The notes under the pieces were generated by a model, which was not told the DNA's origin, searched no databases, and was given only the letters and a program-made list of their open reading frames with translations. Of a DNA stretch of 7,483 nucleotides, positions 1 to 7,274 are shown in pieces. The position numbers and the translations under genes were made by a program. Each line of letters opens with the position of its first letter. Position 1 is the stretch's first letter. The DNA is taken from NCBI GenBank assembly GCA_020629335.1, contig JAHDDN010000258.1, positions 1 through 7,483 on the forward strand. The letters are read 5' to 3'. Origin of the DNA: Chitinophagales bacterium. GTDB taxonomy: Bacteria > Bacteroidota > Bacteroidia > Chitinophagales > UBA2359.

Positions 1-55
1 CCTTGTATATTGACCAAGTGAATCGCATTGATCGGATTCGAGCCATTATAGGCTA
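1..55. repeat. Left copy of a 55-bp near-identical direct repeat (sorting-domain DNA)
   Basis: It matches 7429-7483 at 49 of 55 positions in the same orientation. Both copies code for the same part of a T9SS sorting domain (YNGSxPIN...LVNIQG), so homology between coding sequences is the simplest explanation. The true length is unknown because both copies run into the window edges. Confidence 0.85.
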
Positions 56-3000
56 AATGGAGTTGATCTATGGCTGGATTGGGATAGGTTTTGAGGGTGT
101 AGTCGTCTAGGAGCGGAACGGAGGTGAAGTACCCTTCAATGTCGATGCTTAATGTTGCTTGACATTCGTGGAAATCGGTTACAGTAACGGTATAAATATC
201 ATCCCCTGTATCGCCTATTCGATGCCCTTCCCAGCCACTATGCCACAAATAATCATAGGATGGTGTGCCTCCTTCTACTAATAATTGCAGCACCCATGCA
301 GGTGTTGTTCCTGCTTCGTTTTCGGTGATCTCCCAATTGATGACCAAAGGCTCTGGATCAATAATATCAACCGCTTGTGTTGTCATACAATTATTTTGAT
401 CACTAATGCTTACCGTATAGCCTCCTCCCTCTAATGCAACCTGAAAATAATCTGTTGCCCCATTTGACCAATTATAGCTAAATGGTCCCACTCCACCTTT
501 TATTTCTAAGAGGGCTGTTGCAAGGGAATCGCCAAAACAAGGATTAGTCGTATGATATACGTTAGTCAATAAATTCTCTTGCTCCAATTGCACATCAAAT
601 TTTAAACGACAACCTTCCTCATTGGTGGCGTAGACTTCGTAAGCACCTGCATTTAAATTGCTGAGGCTATCGGTAAAAGTATTTGCCCCCCATTGTAAAT
701 AAGCATTTTCCGCTAGGTTTAGCCCTTTAATCACCCCATTCTCCAAGCCACAAGTCGCATTTTTAGTCACTATCTCTGCATCAAACCAAAGACAATCTAT
801 ACAGCTTGGGTCAATATCCAAAATACCATGATCGAAACCCACTAATATATTATTGGTACCATCTTCATCATAATCCTCAATATGTATGGCATCGAATTTT
901 CCGACCTCTCTTCCCAAGTTCTGGCTACTAATCAAATGTCCCTTTCTATTCATCATATACAATTGTCCCCTTGCTGTAATTAGTAAATCTTCCTCTCCAT
1001 CATTATTAAAATCGGTTATATTAATGGCTTGAATATATTGATCAGGTTGATTAGGTCGTTTAGGTAAAATGAAAACTTCTAGGATTTCTAAGTTTTCATC
1101 CAAAACGTGTAGTTCGCCATCCATTCTTACTGCAATAATCTCCATATCATCCCCTGACTTATCCCAATCCATCAATACTGCTCCAGCATAATTTTCAGTT
1201 AGGCTTTGTTTTATGAGTTGAGCATTGGCATCGAAGTGGTAGATATAATATTTACAAACCACCACTTCCTGATCTGCATTTGCATTAATATTTCCTACCT
1301 CTATATTCATATTCTCTAAAGATGGAAAAACAAAACCATATTCCATATAGCGACTACGTTGTTTTAATTCCAGATCTTCCAGACTAAAAACATACCAATA
1401 GTTATTGGTCAAAGCCACTAATTCTAAGTTTCCGTCTTGATCCAAGTCTACTTTCATCAGGTCATAGAAGGTCGAATTATCATATCCTAGTTCAAACTGT
1501 TTTTCTACCTCCACACTAAAATCATCTCCATCTATGACCCAAATAGACCCTCCTGACAAGTTTGTTGTAACAAAAATATCCATATCGCCATCATTGCCAT
1601 AATCCCCTACTTCCATCATATAATTATCAGAGAATGTGAGAAAAGGTGCACTCAATATTAAATTCTCCCCCTCTTCAGAGACATATTCTAGTTCTTTGGT
1701 GAGGGCATCATAAACCCTTATAGCTCCTTTTTTAGTATCAAAATTATAATACTGAAAACTAATGATTTCCTTTTGTCCATCTTGATCTAAATCGGCAATT
1801 TCAATATCATAAACAGGTCCATGTGTTCCATCCTCCTCACTACGCCATTCTCGTTGTTGGTTATTGATATTAAACATTCGTAATTGATCTGAATCACGGT
1901 CATAACAACCCAAACCAGCAGCCAGCTCCAAAACACCATCTCCATCAAAATCCTCAACAGCAAGTGCATTTAATGGTCGGTTTGCATCAATATTCCAAAT
2001 CAATTCTCCTGTTTGAATATCACTACAAACAATACCTAAATTATCCTCATTTGTACCATGAATTAAGTCTTTTTGCCCATCATTATTGACATCAAATAGG
2101 GTAAATATAGCTCCACTAGATTGCATGGCTAATTTTTCATGTTCTAATTCCACATCATAAATATGAATCTTGTTATCAACATCAGGCACAATCGCCTCCT
2201 CATAGCCATCCCCATCAGTATCCTCTAATACAATATTAGCTGTTTCAGATACAGTTTTAGTCCCAAGATCATATTCCAAGACTAATTCCCCATCACGCAG
2301 CTCATAGGCTTCTCCATTAACAAAAACAATTTCTATTGCAGGATCTGCATCTACATTACCAATATCAAAATAAGCAGGCTTGACTTCAAATTCAGCTTTC
2401 GATTTTAAATCATCATCCAATATCAACAAACGATTTTTATTCATCACCAATAATTCTCCTTCACCATCCTGGTCCACATCCCCATATTTCACATCTACTG
2501 TAATCCAACTCCAGCTATCAGAAGGGAATGTTAGGTTAGCTATTTGGTTTAAAGTAGTTAAACTAATCACTTGTATCTGATCATTTGAAATAACAATCAA
2601 TTCATCACTTCCATCACCAGCAATATCTACCACCAATAGCTTATGTATCAAACCAAATGGCTTGCTCCTATATATTGTTTTATAAGTATTATTATTCTCA
2701 TCAAATTGGGCAATATACCAATAGCTTATTTCATCAACACCTGCTCTTGTTTTGCCATAAGTAATTAATTCAGTAGTGCCATCTTTTAAGTAATCATAGG
2801 GAATTAGGTTATTATACTGTCCTATACAATTCCCCCATAAATCTGCAATCCAGGTAGATTGACAGTCTACATCTGCTCTGGAAACAATATTACGACTAGG
2901 AGGAGACAGAGGCTCAGGAGGCTCATTATTGACTGGAGGACAGGAATTTGTACAATTACTTTGTATATCTATAAGTCGATTACAATTATTAGCATTATTA

Positions 3001-3917
3001 TTTAAAAAAATAGCCTCTGATGGCAACATTTCTGCCAATCGCCAACAAGCTAAAGCACAACAATTAGATAAAGCGGGATTATTTGTTATATCCACCCTAT
3101 TCCCAATATCTCTTAATGCTTCAAATCCTTCTAAATGATGCAATAAATCATTTGCATGAATAGTCAAATCATTATTAACCGCATACAATTGACTAAAGCC
3201 TTCAATATGTACTAAAGTAGGATTAAGTTTTATTGTCAAATCATTCATCCTAGTCAAACTATTGAAACCAATTATATTTTGAGTCTGGTCATTTTCCTCA
3301 ATTGTTATATAATCTATCTCCTTTAATTGATTAAAACCCTGTATAGTAGTCAAACCTATATTTCTACCAATATAAATACTATTTACTTGTACTAAAGCTC
3401 CAAAACTTTCCTCGCTTAATACTTCTATTTGGTTATCGCTAATCACAAGTGTTCCTCCCATCCGTTCAAGTTGTTTGAAAGCGTCTATTTGGATTAAGTT
3501 AGGAAGTTCAGAAATAACTATGTGTTGAGTAACCAATAGTTGATTAAAGCCCTGTATGTCCAGAAGCTTTTCATTGAAGGCAATTCGCAGTAAAGTACCA
3601 ATGGTCTTGATCCCATTAAATCCATTGATACTTTTTAAGACATCATTCTCTCTAATTTCCAATTCACCAGAAATATCTTTTAGCTGATTAAATCCTTCTA
3701 TACTTCTCAATACAGGATTTCTTATAATATTTAAAGCTTGTCCTAAATGTGTTAAGTTATCAAATGCATCAATAGTAGTCAATTGTTGATTATAGTAAAT
3801 GAAAAAACCACTTTCTATGGTTTTAAGATTGGCAAAACCATTCAAAAGACTCATATTTGTATTACTTTCAATAGCTAATACTCCTCTGATCTTTTCTAAG
3901 TTTTCAAATCCATCTAT

Positions 3918-3920
3918 TCA
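3918..3920 (-). other. Premature in-frame TGA codon
   Basis: The minus-strand codon is TGA between NDQLE and IDGFENL. Sister repeats have Ser, Thr, His or Gln at this position (LRSIEGF, LKSINGF, LTTIDAF, LVHIEGF). A single C-to-G change from a TCA Ser codon would explain it. It is the only stop in this frame, and Trp is encoded by TGG elsewhere in the gene. Confidence 0.85.
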
Positions 3921-4172
3921 TTCTAATTGATCATTATCAATCACCTTTAAATTTCCACCTATTTCTATTAAGGAGGAAAAGCCTGTAAAATGAATCAAAT
4001 CTGTCTTATTTATCAAGAGATCTCCTTCAATCTTGGTATAATTAAAATTAAGTGTATCTTCAGCCGTTTTAATAATATAATGCCCTTCATAAGTTTGGGC
4101 AATAATTGGGGTGATACAGTAATGCAAAAGCATAGTCAATAAGACTAGCATCTTCAATATTACTTTGGACAT
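3918..4172 (-). CDS. N-terminal fragment of the surface protein: signal peptide plus the first L-domain repeats, 84 aa
   Basis: This is the part of the interrupted gene that would be translated before the TGA. Residues 1-25 form a Sec signal peptide: a Lys-containing start (MSKVILK), a hydrophobic core rich in Leu/Met/Ile, and a likely cleavage after Ala25 (PIIA|Q). Residues 35-84 hold the first L-domain-like strands (GDLLI, FTGFSSLIEIGGNLKVI). The product stops in the middle of a repeat at NDQLE, so an 84-aa secreted stub is unlikely to be functional by itself. The ATG is chosen because it precedes the signal peptide directly. The sequence just upstream is A/T-rich without a Shine-Dalgarno, as is usual in Bacteroidota. 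Confidence 0.6.
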   Translation of the reverse strand: MSKVILKMLVLLTMLLHYCITPIIAQTYEGHYIIKTAEDTLNFNYTKIEGDLLINKTDLIHFTGFSSLIEIGGNLKVIDNDQLE

Positions 4173-4598
4173 GGTTTTGATATTTAAAAATGCCTCATCA
4201 GCTTGGGTGTATAATAGATCATCTAATCAATTTTTAAAGCATACCATAGTGTGATTGCCCCCTTAGTGATGGAACAGATGAGTCAAACAATAGTATACCA
4301 TTAATTAATTAGTATAATAACAAACTGACTTTAACAATGAAATAAATTTGTATAAAGTAAAATTACAATAATGTATATAAGGAAGGATCAATCTTTTATA
4401 GAAAAAATAAACTAGAACTTAGTTGCAAGTTGTAGTAGTTCTTTTATCAAATAATTTTTCCAATAATAATAAAAAATCTATAAAGGAGCAAATCTTTGTT
4501 TGGCTTTTGCTCAATGGATAGCTAATGGATGACTTGTTTTTTGGCTTTGTTAATGTAGTAAAGATAGCGATATAGTTTCCACAGTATAATATAGCATC
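4173..4598. other. AT-rich non-coding stretch
   Basis: No open frame here resembles a gene on either strand. It must hold the promoter of the large minus-strand gene, but I find no clean TAnnTTTG element. The nearest minus-strand match is TATTGTTTG at 4284-4292, which has one extra spacer base and no well-placed -33 TTG. A plus-strand TAAATTTG at 4343-4350 fits the -7 consensus but has no coding region behind it; a transcript into the repeat array is conceivable but unsupported. A short dyad lies at 4486-4512. Confidence 0.5.
4486..4512. repeat. Short inverted repeat (7-bp arms, 13-nt loop)
   Basis: GAGCAAA at 4486-4492 pairs with TTTGCTC at 4506-4512. Read on the minus strand, a T-rich stretch follows a few bases after the stem, so it could end an antisense transcript coming through the tandem array. 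The stem is short and such a match could arise by chance. Confidence 0.25.
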
Positions 4599-4942
4599 CA
4601 TTTTTTAGACCAGAGAGATGATACGTAAAGTATATGGGGCATTTTTGAGACAAAAGAGTTGATATGTAAAGTATATGGGGCATTTCTGAGACAAAAGAGA
4701 TGATATGTAAAGTATATGGGGCATTTTTGAGACAAAAGAGTTGATATGTAAAGTATATGGGGCATTTCTGAGACAAAAGAGATGATATGGAAAGTATATA
4801 GGGCATTTTTGAGACAAAAGAGATGATATGGAAAGTATATGCGGCATTTTTGAGACAAAAGAGGTAATATGGAAAGTATATGGGGGATTTTTGAGACAAA
4901 AGAGATGACATGGAAAGTATATGAGGGATTTCTGAGGCTGGT
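4599..4942. repeat. 41-bp tandem repeat array, eight full-length units plus a decayed partial unit
   Basis: Units start at 4615, 4656, 4697, 4738, 4779, 4820, 4861 and 4902, exactly 41 bp apart with no insertion or deletion. A core reading roughly GTAAAGTATATGGGGCATTT is followed by TTGAGACAAAAGAG. A degenerate ninth copy is visible at 4599-4614 (13 of 16 bases match), and unit 8 decays after its TCTGAG. Units 1-2 and 3-4 are two copies of an 82-bp dimer differing at one base (4624), so the most recent duplication was of a pair. Units 5-8 share GG where units 1-4 have GT after ATAT/ATAC and are more diverged. Most units carry a small perfect dyad TTTTG-AGA-CAAAA. The minus strand of the unit has no stop codon in any frame, which creates long spurious ORFs. 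There are no variable spacers, so this is not a CRISPR array. Function unknown. Confidence 0.92.
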
Positions 4943-4961
4943 AATTTTACAGGAGGAGATA

Positions 4962-5009
4962 ATGAGAATGGATTTAGTCTGTAAGTTTTATAAAAAACTT
5001 ACAGACTAA
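4962..5009 (+). CDS. Possible 15-aa leader-like mini-ORF with strong Shine-Dalgarno
   Basis: AGGAGG at 4951-4956 lies five bases before an ATG that opens a 15-codon frame, MRMDLVCKFYKKLTD, ending in TAA at 5007-5009. Its last twelve codons, including the stop, form the perfect inverted repeat at 4974-5009, and the stop codon is the last three bases of that repeat. A leader peptide tied to a hairpin upstream of a gene is an arrangement known from attenuators, but strong Shine-Dalgarno sites are rarely used in Bacteroidota, and a short ORF like this can arise by chance. I include it only as a candidate. Confidence 0.2.
   Translation: MRMDLVCKFYKKLTD
4974..5009. repeat. 36-bp perfect inverted repeat (16-bp arms, 4-nt loop)
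   Basis: TTAGTCTGTAAGTTTT at 4974-4989 is exactly complementary to AAAACTTACAGACTAA at 4994-5009, with loop ATAA. It is the strongest hairpin in the window and lies 83 bp before the methyltransferase start. No T-run follows it on the plus strand, so it is not a classic intrinsic terminator. It could insulate the restriction-modification operon from transcription through the tandem array, act as an attenuator, or be a protein-binding site. Confidence 0.9.
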
Positions 5010-5068
5010 CTAATTACACAAAATCATAAGCTATCGCTAAAAAAATTATCAATAATTAAATAAAAATA

Positions 5069-5091
5069 CTACAAAAACGCTATCTTTGTAG
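5069..5091. promoter_or_regulatory. Candidate operator dyad over the methyltransferase promoter
   Basis: CTACAAA at 5069-5075 and TTTGTAG at 5085-5091 are perfect inverted copies separated by 9 bp, with arm centres 16 bp apart. The right arm overlaps the -7 element and ends two bases before the start codon, so a bound protein would block transcription. No regulator (C protein) gene is in the window and the methyltransferase has no N-terminal DNA-binding extension, so the binder, if any, is unknown. Confidence 0.4.
5081..5088 (+). promoter_or_regulatory. Bacteroidota-type -7 promoter element of the restriction-modification operon
   Basis: TATCTTTG matches the TAnnTTTG consensus exactly. Transcription in this class of promoter starts a few bases after the final G, which places the start at or next to the ATG at 5093 and implies a leaderless mRNA. 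The -33 region has no clear TTG; an AT-rich stretch lies there instead. Confidence 0.65.
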
Positions 5092-5092
5092 C

Positions 5093-6313
5093 ATGAAGAA
5101 AAAAGTTTTAGACACATTTGCAGGTGCTGGTGGTTTTAGTCTTGGCTTCCATTTAACTGGGCATTATGATATAGTTGGTGCAATTGAAAAAGATAAATGG
5201 GCAACAGAAACCTTTCAGACGAATCACCCTAATACTCAAGTGATTCAAAGTTCTATAGAGTTGTTGACTGATAATGAGCTTAAAACATCCTTTAAAGGCC
5301 AAAAACCAGATATTATTTTAGGAGGTCCTCCATGTCAAGGATTCTCTATAGCCAATAAAAATGCAGGAGATCCTAAAGATCCAAGAAATAGTCTATTTGA
5401 ACAATTCATTAGACTTGGTGATTTATTCTCTCCTGAAATTTTAATAATGGAGAATGTTCCTAATTTAATAAAATCAAAAACAAAGGATAAAAAATTAGTT
5501 ATCGACATTATTTTAAATGAGCTGGCATCTATAGGTTATATTCCTTCCTTCCAATTACTTAAAGCTACTGATTATGGTATACCTCAAATTAGACAAAGAT
5601 TATTTATAATTGCCACAAAAGCTTCCATAGACAATCCATTTCCTCCAATTACTCATAAAACGCAATATGAATTAAATACTTTATTTCAAGATGAATTACA
5701 ATTATGTCCAACTCTTTGGGATGCTATATCAGATTTGCCTGAAATTGAGGCACGAGAGGGGAATCATGAAATGACTTATACAAAACCGGCAGCTAATGAA
5801 TATCAAAAGTTAATGAGGCAAGACTCTCCAAAAGTTTACAATCACACAGCTATGAAACATTCTAAAAGATTAGTTGAAAGATTTGCTTCTATGAAATGGG
5901 GAGATTCTACATTAAATGTTCCTGAACACTTAAAGCCATTAAAAAGAAATGGAAATGGGGAAAAATCGAAAAAAGTATATGAGCAAAATAATAGAAGAAT
6001 GCATCCCAATAAGCCTTGTCATACTATAACTGCATCTTTCTATGCTAATTTTGTTCATCCTTATAAAAATCGAAATTTTTCGCCAAGAGAGGGCGCAAGA
6101 ATCCAGTCCTTTCCAGATTGGTACGAATTCAAAGGAAAGCCTACTGTTGTAAGTCATAAACTATTACAACGAGAAGGTAGAACAGCCGAAAAACATCTTT
6201 GCCAATACAATCAAATTGGCAATGCAGTACCTCCATTACTTGCAGAGGCTATAGCTAATCATATTTACAAGAAAATAAATCAACAAGAATGTATGTTCAC
6301 GGAGACAATTTAA
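5093..6313 (+). CDS. DNA (cytosine-5-)-methyltransferase of a type II restriction-modification system
   Basis: The 406-aa protein transfers a methyl group from S-adenosylmethionine to C5 of cytosine in a specific DNA site, protecting host DNA from the neighbouring nuclease. Motif I, DTFAGAGGFSLGF, begins at residue 7; motif IV GGPPCQGFS carries the catalytic Cys81; motif VI is ENVPNL (120-125); motif VIII is YGIPQIRQRLF (161-171, Q-x-R-x-R); motif IX includes REGARIQSFPDW (about 332-343); and motif X is QIGNAVPP (374-381). The target-recognition region lies between motifs VIII and IX, about residues 210-320; I cannot read the target site from it. Length and motif order are normal and nothing is missing. 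The start is fixed by motif I lying right behind it. There is no Shine-Dalgarno, and the promoter sits four bases upstream. The 3' end overlaps the next gene by 25 bp. The sequence is visibly more AT-rich than the 3' parts of the flanking surface-protein genes. Confidence 0.95.
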   Translation: MKKKVLDTFAGAGGFSLGFHLTGHYDIVGAIEKDKWATETFQTNHPNTQVIQSSIELLTDNELKTSFKGQKPDIILGGPPCQGFSIANKNAGDPKDPRNSLFEQFIRLGDLFSPEILIMENVPNLIKSKTKDKKLVIDIILNELASIGYIPSFQLLKATDYGIPQIRQRLFIIATKASIDNPFPPITHKTQYELNTLFQDELQLCPTLWDAISDLPEIEAREGNHEMTYTKPAANEYQKLMRQDSPKVYNHTAMKHSKRLVERFASMKWGDSTLNVPEHLKPLKRNGNGEKSKKVYEQNNRRMHPNKPCHTITASFYANFVHPYKNRNFSPREGARIQSFPDWYEFKGKPTVVSHKLLQREGRTAEKHLCQYNQIGNAVPPLLAEAIANHIYKKINQQECMFTETI

Positions 6314-7161
6314 CTCAAAAAGAAAATCACAAAACTAAATATCTTGATAAAGAATCAAAACAATTTTTATTTGAAATTAGAGCAAGATATGACAAGTGGA
6401 AAACAGCAAATGAGGCATTAAAAGGTCCTTTTATTACAAGTAATGAGACACTTTCTTATACTATTCTTACGAAAAGAGTAAGCTTATTTAACGACTATAA
6501 AGATTTCATCGACCAACAACACTACGCTGAAAAATTTGATTCTCGTTCAAATTTACATTCTAGCGTTTTAGAAGAGTTTATGTATTACCTTTTTAAAGAC
6601 TTCATAACAGAATTTTCAGCATCAACATTAATTGGAAAAGCTCATGCCTATAAAGACTTATTTTTCCAAGCTCCTAACTTCAAACAAATGACTAGTACTC
6701 CATTTGTTAAAGTAGAAAAGAAAGACCATGACTTTGTGATTGGAGTTAATATTGAAGCTTCTTTTCAATGTCAAGGTTCAACAAAAATAGTCAAGGAGCA
6801 ATTTCAAATTCCTGCTGTTGCCATTGAATGTAAAACCTATCTTGATAAAACAATGCTTGAAGGTGCTTCAACTGCTGCGGAACAATTAATTCATAAGAAT
6901 CCAAATGGAATTTATATTGTTGTTGCAGAATGGTTAAAGTTAACCAGTAAAGTAAACTTAAAGAAGTATAAAGTTGACCAAATCTATGTCCTAAGAAAAC
7001 AAAAGAATAAAGACAGAGAATTCAGATATTTAGAAGGTTATGTAAAGAACCCAATTTATGTAGATGTAATAAGTCATTTATTCCATACTGTAAAAGAACA
7101 TCTAACAGATGATTGGCGAGAAGGTGTTGAACATGGTTTAAATTTGGGTTATCTCAAATAG
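6289..7161 (+). CDS. Probable type II restriction endonuclease, Bpu10I-like family
   Basis: The 290-aa protein follows the methyltransferase with a 25-bp overlap, so the two are probably translationally coupled with methylation made first. The central region has the layout of a PD-(D/E)XK nuclease: Asp148 in KDHDFVIG, then strand IPAVAIECK with Glu180 and Lys182 as the E-x-K pair, followed by YLDKTMLEGASTAAEQL and later VDQIYVLRKQKN. From memory, these blocks match the Bpu10I restriction endonuclease family (Bpu10I cuts CCTNAGC); that is recall and not a search result. No signal peptide or membrane segment is seen, as expected for a cytoplasmic nuclease. The ATG at 6289 is the only reasonable start: the upstream frame lies inside the methyltransferase and no other in-frame ATG is close. 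It may recognise a related palindromic site, because only one nuclease and one methyltransferase gene are present. The nuclease role is quite secure from context; the family is less so. Confidence 0.75.
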   Translation: MYVHGDNLTQKENHKTKYLDKESKQFLFEIRARYDKWKTANEALKGPFITSNETLSYTILTKRVSLFNDYKDFIDQQHYAEKFDSRSNLHSSVLEEFMYYLFKDFITEFSASTLIGKAHAYKDLFFQAPNFKQMTSTPFVKVEKKDHDFVIGVNIEASFQCQGSTKIVKEQFQIPAVAIECKTYLDKTMLEGASTAAEQLIHKNPNGIYIVVAEWLKLTSKVNLKKYKVDQIYVLRKQKNKDREFRYLEGYVKNPIYVDVISHLFHTVKEHLTDDWREGVEHGLNLGYLK

Positions 7162-7189
7162 AATTAAAATTAAGACACCTGAAAAATCC

Positions 7190-7248
7190 ATAATCAAATC
7201 AAAAACAGGACAGCAAGGCAAGCTAAACCATCCTGTTTTTTTGATTAT
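7190..7248. terminator. Bidirectional intrinsic terminator between convergent genes
   Basis: AAAAACAGGA at 7201-7210 pairs with TCCTGTTTTT at 7231-7240 around a 20-nt loop, and an outer stem pairs ATAATCAA (7190-7197) with TTGATTAT (7241-7248) across a 3-nt bulge. The T-run on the right serves the plus-strand operon, and the A-run on the left serves as a T-run for the minus-strand gene. It lies between the stops at 7161 and 7277, as expected for a shared terminator. Confidence 0.85.
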
Positions 7249-7274
7249 CACACAATATTCTTACCCAACAACCA

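Larger units (their letters stand above)
1..4172 (-). pseudogene. Giant T9SS-secreted surface protein (L-domain repeats, FG-GAP propeller, SprB-like domains, sorting tail), interrupted by an in-frame TGA and cut by the window edge
   Basis: One minus-strand frame runs from an ATG at 4172 to the left edge, about 1,390 codons, with a single stop, TGA at 3918-3920 (codon 85). In order I read: a signal peptide (residues 1-25); about thirteen repeats of the form I-x-G-F-x-x-L-x-x-I ending in a Cys-rich cap with NCC and NC motifs (to about residue 410), resembling receptor L-domain/LRR-like repeats; an FG-GAP/VCBS-like region (about 445-1125) with nine DxDxDG-type calcium loops such as DVDQDG, DTDGDG and DFDGDG; Ig-like SprB-type domains (about 1130-1340; NPCFGDS, YTVSISDQNNC); and the start of a type A sorting domain (KTYPNP, about residue 1355). 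The family role is an exported, cell-surface or released adhesin-like protein carried by the T9SS; the ligand is unknown. The repeat pattern continues unbroken across the TGA, so this was one gene. The next in-frame ATG is at 3854 and would give a product without a signal peptide. No convincing promoter is visible upstream. A sequencing error at 3918-3920 would restore a full gene. Confidence 0.85.

Noticed and set aside
1787..1969. Minus-strand ORF of 60 aa
   Set aside because: It is an out-of-frame reading of the FG-GAP region; the true frame there gives repeated DxDxDG motifs.
2380..3138. Plus-strand ORFs at 2380-2580 and 2929-3138
   Set aside because: Both lie antisense to the well-supported FG-GAP and L-domain coding frame and show no domain of their own.
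3918..3920. TGA recoded as Trp or selenocysteine
   Set aside because: Only one such codon occurs in about 1,390, Trp uses TGG, the repeat pattern expects Ser or Thr here, and the gene at the right edge ends with TGA.
4343..4350. Plus-strand promoter TAAATTTG
   Set aside because: It fits the -7 consensus, but there is no -33 TTG at the right distance and no gene follows; in AT-rich DNA this match is expected by chance.
4486..4512. Hairpin GAGCAAA/TTTGCTC as a definite terminator
   Set aside because: The stem is only 7 bp with a 13-nt loop, and no gene ends nearby; kept only as a low-confidence repeat.
4522..4911. Minus-strand protein-coding genes of 129, 102 and 80 aa over the tandem array
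   Set aside because: They occupy all three frames of the same repeat and exist only because the unit lacks stops. None has a recognisable domain or start signal, and the frames rotate because 41 is not divisible by 3.
4615..4942. CRISPR array
   Set aside because: The whole 41-bp unit repeats with no variable spacers, and no cas gene is present.
5939..6157. Minus-strand ORF of 72 aa
   Set aside because: It is a shadow lying wholly inside the methyltransferase gene, over motif IX-coding sequence.
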